Assembly: GCA_951217055.1 (NCBI GenBank) | Contig: OX578280.1 | Coordinates: 7,295,271-7,359,270 of the forward strand | DNA length: 64,000 bases | From: Gerris lacustris | Taxonomy: Eukaryota > Arthropoda > Insecta > Hemiptera > Gerridae | Direction of reading: 5' to 3' | Shown: positions 56,179 through 64,000 of the stretch, piece after piece | Position numbering within the stretch: the first letter of the stretch is position 1 | Layout of the letters: every line of letters begins with the position of its first letter | Translations under genes and position numbers: made by a program | Notes under the pieces: model-generated | Seen by the model: the letters and a program-made list of their open reading frames with translations, nothing else | Told to the model about the DNA's origin: nothing | Database searches by the model: none

Positions 56179-57176
56179 CCCTAGAACGCTAACCATATTT
56201 TTTTACCTCTTATGACTAACCTTGAGTCATATTGACTATACCCAAATCAATCATACCCAAAAATCTATTATACCCAGTTTTATTAAAATATAAAGGCCTA
56301 ATATGTACAATATTTTTTTAACACGTTTCAGTGCTAGTTGAAGGGACACTTAGGTGCTTTGTTTCCCATAAAAAACAATTTTTTCCTTTTAATTCCGGTT
56401 TTTCAATCTGGACTACTATTACATATCCGGTATTGTTATCAACCAGAGTGGTTTTATTTACTTTTTTTTATGTAACTTTTATGTTTCCTTTCCTTTGGTT
56501 TTTCTATTTCGTAAATGGTTTCAATTAATTTATCAATTTCCTCATCATCGCTGATGGGATCAAAAAAGGCATTTTCTATTTTCAAATCAGGGTCCAAATC
56601 ACAACCGTCACCATTATTGTCGAATACGCTCTTTTTCATAATCGGTATCTGAATCGGTCATTTCCTTCATCAAGTGATATATGTCGTTTAGATCATTGTA
56701 TTATTTCTCCATTATTTGACTATATTCATATTCTATTAACTTTATATAATTTAGACATATAACGACAAAAAAAAATATAACAATTTATACTTATAACTGA
56801 ATAAATTACAATTATATTACCTTTAATTTGAAATAATTATTGAATTAAAAGTTACATAATATTTAATTTATAAGATTTAAAATGTCAAAATAACACGACA
56901 TACTATTCTAAAAAATACTATTCTGCGCCAAAATGACCTACAAAATATTTACGTGTATGACTAAACAGGAGTCAAAATGACTCCGTGACTGCAGAAAAAC
57001 AAACGATATGTCCTCTTTAGAATCTGAATGTGGAACTGATAGAAGTGTAGAAGGGTCATTCAAGGGTGGGAGATAGCATAGCTGAGATGTGGGAGTTCTG
57101 TGTTTTACAGACACCGTGCATTTGTAGTTGAAAAAAAAAATGGGAGTCATTTTGACTCCAGGTTAGCTTTCTAGGG
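56179..57176 (-). mobile_element. piggyBac-like element, 998 bp
   Basis: TTAA (56175-56178) then CCCTAGAACGCTAACC; GGTTAGCTTTCTAGGG then TTAA (57177-57180). TTAA duplication with CCCTAGAA-type ends is the piggyBac signature. Subterminal palindromes of the type GAGTCAWWWTGACTC occur at both sides (56224, 56970, 57145). A full element would be over 2 kb, so the transposase is mostly deleted. Confidence 0.9.
56454..56639 (-). pseudogene. Short acidic frame inside the piggyBac-like element
   Basis: 61 codons: MKKSVFDNNGDGCDLDPDL, later ISDDEEIDKLIETI, and a lysine-rich end KHKSYIKKSK. An acidic N-terminal region is common in piggyBac transposases before the catalytic part, and position and strand would fit a gene starting at the right end. 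Too short to be sure; no catalytic Asp context is present. Confidence 0.3.
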
Positions 57177-57304
57177 TTAAATTAAGATTGAATATTGGCG
57201 TTCTTAGATAATACATTACCTTAGCTGAGACTTGAGACAAGTAAAACTTCATTGAGTGTTATTTAAAAAGTTTAAAGTCTATTTTAATTAAAATAAAGGA
57301 AAAA

Positions 57305-58105
57305 ATAATTGTGGTGTCGCAGGACACCCGGTAGGAACGAAGTTCCTTACATTTTTCATTAAATATAAATTATAAAATCACACTGCTAAGTACGTATACA
57401 TTGCTAACTACTTATTCATGGCGGAGTTAGAAAAGAGACAAAATTACAAGTAACGAACTGTTTGTACCTGGCAGAGTTAAGGCAAAATTAAAAGAAAAAC
57501 ATTATTTGTATAATTAAAGCAAGCGTTTTACTATAAATATATATTGAATATAAGAAAAAAGTTGATCATGATGAGTTTATAGTGAAAGAGTATGTTTGTT
57601 AAAGGAGTTTAGATTGGAATAGGACTGTTTTCTACCTACCCGGTCAATTAATTTAAAATATTATAAAATATATATCTTCCCTACTCTACAGCTTCTTCTT
57701 GTATCAGGGTGAAATTTTACATGATTATATATTTTATTTATTTACAAAACAAAGTGACATTTTTGACATATATAACAAAAATAATCAAAACAAGTCAAGT
57801 AACAGGCTTCCTTAATAACACTTTTCCCCGTCTTTTGAAGCTTACGTTTACGCGAGCGTTGCGCGTGAACGCTTGGGCGGATAACGTTTTCCGACGAACT
57901 CAGCCTGGGCATTGGTAAATTGAACATGTGTACCAAATTTCATCTAACTCGGTGATCTTTTACTCAAGTTATCTTCATCTGTAGATTTAGTGACGGATTT
58001 TGAGTGACGGTGATTTTGTGACGGTTATTTTGTGACGGTGATTTTGGTCTTTTTTTTCGGATTCACTCCCGGGCTCCAGAACATGCCATAAGGAACTTCG
58101 TTTCA
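57305..58105 (-). repeat. Family D1 repeat, copy 4 (inverted)
   Basis: GTGGTGTCGCAGGACACCCG left, AACGAAGTTCCTTAC, the D core, (TGTGACGGTGATTT)-type tandem, CTCCCGGGCTCCAGAAC right. This copy lacks ~250 bp present in the inverted copy at 34510. Confidence 0.75.
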
Positions 58106-58210
58106 AAAATAATTTTAATTTAAATCAAATTATAATTATTATTATATAATTGAATAAAATTGAAAGCTTAATTCGGGACTAGGTATCGTTAACAACAGAG
58201 GAAATTATTC

Positions 58211-58286
58211 TTCAGTGTAGCTTAGTTGGTTAGAGCGTCTATACTGGAAATACACGAGGCCCGTGGTTCGAATCCCGGCGTGGGAG
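58211..58286 (+). ncRNA. tRNA-like sequence (pseudo-tRNA or SINE head)
   Basis: A box TAGCTTAGTTGG and B box GGTTCGAATCC are exact. Acceptor TTCAGTG/CGTGGGA pairs 6 of 7 with wobbles, the D arm is GCTT/GAGC, and the anticodon stem TCTAT/ATACA has one mismatch. The loop ACTGGAA would put TGG as anticodon but has C, not T, at position 33, and the T stem has a bulged T. These faults point to a tRNA-derived pseudogene. Flanking GTTAACAACAGAGG and GTCTACCGTTGTTAAT are inverted. Confidence 0.5.
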
Positions 58287-58499
58287 TCTATTTTTCTCTG
58301 TCTGTCTACCGTTGTTAATAATAATTATAATTTTATATAAATTAAAATTTAAACTTTCCGTAGTATGAATACTACCAAAAACTTAAAAATGGTAACAATA
58401 AAGTAAAACTCCATTTTACTAGTTATTAAATAAATAATATTAATCCTTAAATCCCTACATTCTATAATACCCTATTGTTGTGTGGATTGAGTAAACAAA

Positions 58500-58605
58500 T
58501 ACTCTGCCAATTAGTGTGGCACATAGCTTCCTCGCATCCTATTTCTTAAAATTTAATGATTATATACCTTTAATCATTATATAGTCTTAAAGATTATATA
58601 GTCTT
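58500..58605 (+). repeat. Family B, 5' fragment
   Basis: CTGCCAATTAGTGTGGCACA and TTCCTCGCATCCTATTTC; stops after ~100 bp. Confidence 0.65.
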
Positions 58606-58622
58606 TGTTTTTGCATACGGAC

Positions 58623-58623
58623 C

Positions 58624-58697
<74 letters not shown>
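58623..58697. repeat. (AT)n microsatellite
   Basis: Pure AT, preceded by TTTTTGCATACGGACC, a remnant of the family E end. Confidence 0.95.
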
Positions 58698-58699
<2 letters not shown>

Positions 58700-59922
58700 G
58701 GTATTTTCAAATAAGATGATGAACGTGTTATTTTAATTGAAGTAAAAAATGAATGAAAAGTTTAAATGGTATTTTTAGATTTATTGTTTAAGTAAGCCTT
58801 TTTAAATTAATTACTCTTTTGTTCGACAAAGTGGGTGGGCTTTTATAATAAAAAACTCTTTAAACAGTTTTTAAAAAGTCAAAAGGTGTTTTTCATAATT
58901 TTACAGTACTTCACTGTATTATATCAAGTTTTCAAAATTAATTTATATTCAAAAGCGGTTAATGAAATAATAAAAAAAGAGGTAGATATACAATTAGTAT
59001 TTTATCACTAAAATAAATATATACTTAAAATTTTATTTAATTTAGTCTTTATATTTAATTATAAAAAGGCCGATGGTGTGATATATTTAAACGTGCGAAG
59101 TTATAGAGATTTATCGTTGAAAATGGGCATCTCGTTTGATAATTATTTTTTTGAAAAAAAAAACGAGCTCTCTGATAAATTTTGTCGATTTTGCGTTTCA
59201 ACAATCTAACTAGTTAACAAACCGACAATGAATGCTAACCCTACTAAGGGGGGGGGGGGGGGTGGCCTAACAGTGACCGGTGTTTAGGGGGGGTCAATTA
59301 ATTGTGCAAATGAGCAACTGTTTGTCGCAGGGGGCGCTGAGTCTCAGAGTCCTGCGGGTGGGATATTATTGCTCCCTGCTGAATTCAGCCGAATCGATAG
59401 ACGTCCAGTTGTGTCCTGTAACCAGACACATCGGCACTGTTCAAACAACAGAGTACCCCCTCTCCAAACCGTTTAGTCTAAATGTTTCCACCGATGCAGT
59501 TCGGTATTAACTACAAACCTTTCTCCTTCCCTAGAATGAATTATCGTTCGGTCTGACACAATCTACTATTGAAGTAGGCAATAATTTCGACGTACAATGT
59601 CCGGACTCACGGAAAACCCACTATTCTCGTATAATGGCAACAGCTTACCGTTTTTAGCTACTTCATTATCACCCTTAATACTCTTCCCTCTACAACTCGG
59701 TGTATTCATCAATAATGCGCTGAAATAGAAGTAATCGAAATGATACTTTTGAAAACTATTTTCATTAAATATTCCAATACCAATGGATTATATCGAAACG
59801 TTACAATGGGCTTTCCATCTAGGATGCAATAGTGCATGTGGTGCGTCCAAGTGTTATAGAAATGGTTTATTTGCCATGTATAATTAAGTACTTAAAATAT
59901 TTGTAACTTTAATACACTATAG
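58698..59922. other. Unassigned, with a poly-G tract
   Basis: G run at 59250-59262 and GGGGGG at 59287. 59280-59510 is less AT-rich and contains a 76-codon frame (MFRGGQLIVQMSNCLSQG...), not recognised. Confidence 0.35.
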
Positions 59923-59997
59923 CAGGGGTGGGCAAATACGGCTCTTCGTTGAGTTAAGTGTGGCTCCTATTCAAAACGTATATCCATTTTAGTTCTA

Positions 59998-60600
59998 ATA
60001 ATTTCAAGATAAAAAGAACTTTTCATATACTACGTTTTTTAATTTTCTGTTGAATCGTATGAAATGTTGATAATATAATTGTTATTGTTATATAATATAT
60101 AATGTTAGTGAAAAAAAATGTTTCCGAATTTATTTACTTCACATATATGACAACCATCCAGAGAGCTGATTAAACCTATGAAAGGATAAATCTTTGTACA
60201 ACGGATCTCCCCAACACCAAATCTAAAGCGTGTCATCGATATATTTGAAATAATATAATCGATATTTCCTGTTTTGCTGTCATTCAATGTTTATCTATCA
60301 CAAATTTGAGACCCGTCAAAATGAAGATTGCGTAAATATTGGATATGGCAAAACAAATAAAATAACTTGCGGATTTTTTCCGAACTAACTTTCCTCACAG
60401 CAAAATTTGCTGAAAACTAATTAAATTCTGCTGAAAGATGGCTAAAAGTATTAAAATAATGCATTGTCATCGTGTTCTGAGCTATGTTAAAAGTTTCAAA
60501 TGTCTAGCTATTCGGGAAGTTAGTTAGAAATCGATTGCCAGATTTGTACCGGACAAACAAACATACAAACAAGAATGCAAGCTAATAAAATACGTAGTAA
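59998..60600 (+). mobile_element. Family A repeat, copy 6, inside the hAT remnant
   Basis: AATTTCAAGATAAAAAGAAC and TACTACGTTTTTTAATTTTC left, CTAATAAAATACGTAGTA right. Confidence 0.8.
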
Positions 60601-60649
60601 TAAAAAGTTCGAAATCTACATTTGGATATTTTCTAAACCAATTTATTTG

Positions 60650-60990
60650 CGATATTGTTGAAGATAGATTTCCGCAATTTCTGAAATAATACTTGTTGAA
60701 AATTTGTCTGAGAAATTTGAGTTTAGAGGTGAAAGAGAATCAGGAATTGCAAATACAGCAATCCAATATAAATCTAATTCTGCAGTGGAATTTTAGTAAT
60801 TTGCACCACAGTCAAAATATCCAGACTTAAAGAAAGCTATGCTTGTAGTCTAAATTTCATTTTTTGGTACAACATATTGCTATAAATCTTTGTCCTCCTC
60901 AATGAAGTTCATGAAGTCAAAATACCGTTCTTAGTAGACTATGATCATAGCACAGATTTATTACTGGCGTATTTAAAAAACTTAATGTTA
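60650..60990 (+). pseudogene. hAT transposase C-terminal (dimerisation) remnant 1
   Basis: Degenerate frames give ELQIQQSNINLILQ-like text (60739) and KYPDLKKAMLVV, a stop at 60850-60852, then ISFFGTTYCYKS and MKFMKSKYRS to 60933. 'FG-S/T-TY-x-C/Y-E-x-x-F/L-S-x-MK-x-x-KSKYRS' is the hAT C-terminal dimerisation signature. Several stops and shifts; long decayed. Confidence 0.75.
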
Positions 60991-61157
60991 TATTTCTAAA
61001 AAACCATTATACATTTCTAATTTATATAGTACAGGGGTGGGTTCGCAACAGGTCAATAAGAACTGCATTCCGGTTTTTCATGTACTAAAAAGAGCCACAG
61101 TATAGTTACATTGTATTATTTATTATACAGAAATTAAAATTTAATTTAATTATTATA

Positions 61158-61561
61158 CAGTAGAACCTCGATAAGTGTCTCAATTTTAAATGTTTCCCTA
61201 ATTATTAGGGAAACAGTCTTGTTATCGAGGTGCTCTTTTTGTTAAGAGTGATATTATCAAGGTTATTTTGGGTATCAATCGTGTTATCGAGATTAATGGG
61301 CGGGGTTTTCAAGTCTAGACTTGTTCAAGGTCGACCCATTCCTGCATAGAGTCGGGTTATAGAGGTTGACTTCTCAAAACGACTTGTTATAGAGGTTTTG
61401 AGTTACGTTGTGAATTGGAAAAAAATCCGTGTTATTGAGGTTGTTTGGATAATAATAGTCGCGTTATAGAGGTTAATTTAACATTATGTGGTATGGCATT
61501 CTCAAGGGGATTTGATAATTGCACTTTTAATTGAGGTTGTCGTGTAAGCGAGGTTCTACTG
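61158..61561. mobile_element. pogo/Tigger-like MITE, 404 bp
   Basis: CAGTAGAACCTCGATAAGTG and GTAAGCGAGGTTCTACTG, TA at 61156-61157 and 61562-61563. The interior repeats GTTATCGAGGT/GTTATAGAGGTT-type motifs about eight times, a modular structure seen in Tigger-type MITEs. Confidence 0.93.
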
Positions 61562-61597
61562 TATTTGCATATTCTACTCAAATCTTAAGTGCTATTA

Positions 61598-62171
61598 GTC
61601 CAGGAGATAGCGTGTAAAAAAGTGTCTGACTAACATCAAGCTAGAATTTTGTATACAAGTCAATCTTTTAGTGCCTTTTAAGAATATGTGGTCGGCTAAG
61701 TTCGTCTGCGGGACATAGCTTGGCAATAGGCGTTTGAAAAAAACAAACCGGTGGAGAGCGGCCATATCTCACCAATTATGGTGTACATTGTGATTTTCAT
61801 GATCCTGAGTACAGAATTAGTTAGTAGACCGAAATCAAGTTGATGTTAGTTTGTCCGTTCACAGGTGACCACGTTGATTTTTAGTAATATTTGAATAACT
61901 AACCTATCAAGTGTGAAAATAACATCGACTTGATTTTTGGTTTACTAACTAATTCTGTACTCAGGATCATGAAAATCACATTGTCCACCATAATTGGTGA
62001 GACATGGCCGCTCTCCACCGGTTTGTTTTTTTCAAACGCCAATTGCCAAGCTATGTCCCGCAGACGAACTTGGCCGACCACATATTCTTAAAAGGCGCTA
62101 AAAGATTGACTTGTATACAAAATTCTAGCTTGATGTTAGTCAGACACTTTTTTGCATGCTATCTCCTGGAC
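61598..62171. mobile_element. 574-bp foldback element, second full copy
   Basis: GTCCAGGAGATAG ... CTATCTCCTGGAC with TA at 61596-61597 and 62172-62173. Same family and almost the same length as 18569-19143. The 60-codon frame at 61899-62081 lies in one arm and is not a gene. Confidence 0.92.
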
Positions 62172-62352
62172 TATATGTAATGTACACATAAAAGAAAATA
62201 CATTTAAAAAAGAGACAATGTAAATAATTATTACAACAATTTAATAATTGTTGTTGTTGTTGTTGTAATAATTGTAGTTTTAATTTAATAACTTAAAATA
62301 AACGTTGAGCGTAGAACTTTGGTCAAATCTTGGAAATAATGAGTATCATTTG

Positions 62353-62530
62353 TTAAAAATACGTTTGCAGCAATTCTTTTGGATGATGATTGGTCAACTG
62401 AGGACGATATTTTGACTTAATAAACTTCATTGTGGAGTACAAAGATTCGTAGCAATATGTTGAACCAAATATTGAAATTAACTGCAAGCTGCTCTGAATT
62501 GATTCCATCAATTTTTTTTGAAACTCAGTA
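62353..62530 (-). pseudogene. hAT transposase C-terminal (dimerisation) remnant 2
   Basis: An open minus-strand stretch ending in TAA 62353-62355: QLISIFGSTYCYESLYSTMK then FIKSKYRPQLTNHHPKELLQ. This is a better preserved version of the hAT dimerisation domain than the one at 60650, in the opposite orientation. Transposase upstream of it is lost or unrecognisable. The two relics flank the Tigger-like MITE and the foldback. Confidence 0.85.
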
Positions 62531-62816
62531 CATTTCTTTGTCTAGTAAAGTCACTTCTTAAATAATAAAAAAAAAAAAAAAAATATGAATATTAATAAAT
62601 AAAATTAATATTATTAATAAATAAACTATTTTTAGTTGGTTTTAATAGGATTATATAATAAATTGAATTGTTAATTGTGTTTTACCTTGAAAATAAAACA
62701 AAGGGGTTGAAATATAACATTTGATGAAACTTTTTTGGAATGTGAATTCTAGAACTATTATTAAGTACCCGATAGACGAATAAGAAGAAATCCTGAGTTT
62801 TATATACACAATATAT
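62531..62816. other. AT-rich sequence, nothing recognised
   Basis: A-run at 62569-62583. No feature. Confidence 0.3.
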
Positions 62817-63572
62817 AATTGAAGCGGGCGTAAGCAAGCTTCTTACATTCAACGAAATATGCATCTTGTCTGTCTGCACGTTTACGTGTCCGACGATAAC
62901 TTGAGTAAAAGTTGACCGATTTAGTTAAAGTTCCTTTACTAATAGTTTGAGTTCCTTTTACTAATACTCAGACTAAGTTCGTTGGACAGCGTGATCCGTC
63001 CAAAAGTTCGCGCGCAATGCTCGCGTAAACGTGAGCTTCAAATTTAAAATTGGAATTTCAGGGCGGGAAAAAATTCTATCATCACCTATTCAATGAGTCG
63101 AACATTTTTTACAAATAACATTTTTTAGTAAAACCAACAACGATACTACTATGAATTAATAGAGATCGCTAAATCTATTAAAGCGGACCAAAACGTTTAA
63201 AATAGAGAAAACAACCTTTTTACCGATATCTTATATATTCGATTGTAATAAAACTTCATGTACATCGTCTAAAGTACAATTGAAACATGTATGTAAAATT
63301 TCAACTTGATACAAGAAGTAGTATTTGAGTAATGAAGTGATACATTTATAATAATTGTTTAAAAGCTATGACGGGTGGTTAAGATTCTTAGAGTCGTGTG
63401 GTCTGTAGGATCGTTTAGGAAGTAAAGCTTTGTACTGAGTACCCCCACTCTTCCCCACAATACTCTCTTCCACTTATATTCAACTATGACATTCATCATG
63501 ATCAACAAAATTCAATAGCCAGTATTTTATTGCAATACGCTCGCTTCAATGATAGAGCCACGCGATGCCTAG
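62817..63572 (+). mobile_element. Family D2 repeat, copy 4
   Basis: TTGAAGCGGGCGTAAGCAAG start, short TCTGTCTGC microsatellite, D core, ACGCTCGCTTCAATGATAG and end GCGATGCCTAG followed by T. Confidence 0.7.
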
Positions 63573-63599
63573 TATATAGAGTATATATACACAATTTGT

Positions 63600-63840
63600 G
63601 TGAGTGAGAGACACCAAGGGATGTGCCACACAAAAAATGGCACATAGGAATAGTTCCAACATCAGACTTACGTCAATAAGATGTTGGCTCGGCATTACTC
63701 TATGTCCTACATCGTTTCGCCGCGCTGCTCTAACATCAGACATTACATCGGTAAGATGTTGGCTGGGTGGGTGGGCATCGTCGAGCCCCTGATGAGTCGG
63801 ACGCGACGAAACGATGCAGGACATAGCATAATGATCTAAT
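63600..63840. repeat. Inverted and tandem repeats with a hammerhead-like core
   Basis: AACATCAGACWTACRTC...TAAGATGTTGGCT is present twice in tandem (63658, 63731), each with CCAACATC/GATGTTGG ends. TATGTCCTACATCGTTTCG (63702) is the inverse of CGAAACGATGCAGGACATA (63807). Possibly the 3' or 5' part of a retroelement next to the LINE fragment. Confidence 0.6.
63789..63812 (+). ncRNA. Hammerhead-like core, incomplete
   Basis: CUGAUGA, perfect 4-bp stem II GUCG-GACG-CGAC, then GAAAC. The core is consensus, but neither a stem III nor a self-complementary tetranucleotide follows (ACGA), and no stem I is visible. Confidence 0.3.
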
Positions 63841-63849
63841 CCCCTCTGA

Positions 63850-64000
63850 TCTAATCCCCTTAAGATTTCTTCAACCGTATCCCATGGGTAAACTTTTAGG
63901 ATTAACACTCGATTGCAACCTAAAATATAGCGACCATGTCAATAATGTTGTAAAAAAACTTAACTCGGCCTATTATTTAATAAGAAAATTAAGAAGCTTT
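63850..64000 (+). pseudogene. LINE reverse-transcriptase fragment, cut by the window end
   Basis: Open plus-strand frame with GKLLGLTLDCNLKYSDHVNN followed by VVKKLNSAYYLIRKLRSF. 'FLG-x-x-x-D-x-x-L-x-W/Y-x-x-H-(V/I)' and a following K-L-x-x-A-x-x-x-(L/I)-R-x-L is the thumb region just after the RT palm in Jockey/CR1-like non-LTR elements. No stop is seen up to 64000, so the fragment may continue. The upstream border near 63840 is unclear. Clade uncertain. Confidence 0.8.

Larger units (their letters stand above)
59923..61100 (+). mobile_element. hAT transposon remnant, interrupted by family A
   Basis: CAGGGGTGGGCAAATACGGC at 59924 is a hAT-type terminal motif. A family A copy follows (59998-60600), then transposase fragments (60650-60990), and near 61030 another CAGGGGTGGGTTCGC motif in the same orientation, so right-end structure is unclear and more than one hAT copy may be mixed. 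Confidence 0.6.

Noticed and set aside
58211..58286. Functional tRNA gene.
   Set aside because: Base 33 is C instead of T, the T stem has a bulge and the acceptor has a mismatch, so a pseudogene or SINE head is more likely.

Overview
The window is AT-rich eukaryotic DNA that reads like intergenic and intronic sequence of an arthropod, most likely an insect. The basis is the content: BEL/Pao, I/R1-like LINE, mariner, pogo/Tigger, hAT, piggyBac and PIF/Harbinger relics, tRNA-derived SINEs, and many short AT-rich dispersed repeats. No species can be named from this. No gene was recognised with certainty. Nearly all longer open frames are transposon remnants or frames opened by tandem repeats.

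Layout. 1-5.1 kb: a pogo-like MITE inside a (TA)n tract, repeat families A and B, a PIF/Harbinger-like MITE and a family C repeat. 5.7-8.7 kb: half a foldback element, a 22-bp satellite in a longer periodic block, a textbook hAT MITE and a SINE. 8.75-15.35 kb: one minisatellite array opened by two insertions. The larger insertion is a 3,990-bp TIR element with a 4-bp duplication, itself carrying a deleted BEL/Pao retrotransposon (LTRs, tRNA-Arg-type primer site, broken gag, integrase tail). 16-27 kb: families D1, A, B and E, foldbacks, hAT MITEs, and three splice-flanked open segments that may be exons of a small membrane-protein gene. 27-41 kb: families F, D2, G and H, a mariner foldback, a LINE 3' end with poly(A) and an 11-bp duplication, and a 1.1-kb palindrome. 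41.8-46.5 kb: an array of hairpin units, then a 3.03-kb element with ~310-bp terminal repeats and a decayed gene of a protein family I associate with arthropod transposons. 47-58 kb: minisatellites, a mariner foldback that still encodes a transposase C-terminus, a hAT MITE and a piggyBac-like element. 58-64 kb: a tRNA-like sequence, hAT transposase relics, a Tigger-like MITE, a 574-bp foldback, a D2 copy, and the start of a LINE reverse-transcriptase fragment running off the end.

The most interesting thread is a set of short motifs shaped like the minimal hammerhead ribozymes of Penelope-like retroelements (26741-26775 minus, 34426-34458 plus, and a mirrored pair at 39214-39250 and 40179-40215). 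In several, the four bases after the GAAA box change but stay self-complementary, as dimer-forming hammerheads would need. The nested insertions in repeated sequence also give empty-site evidence for several target-site duplications.

All boundaries were read by eye. Family letters A-K are local labels for this window. Superfamily names rest on terminal motifs, duplication length and remembered family features, not on database searches.
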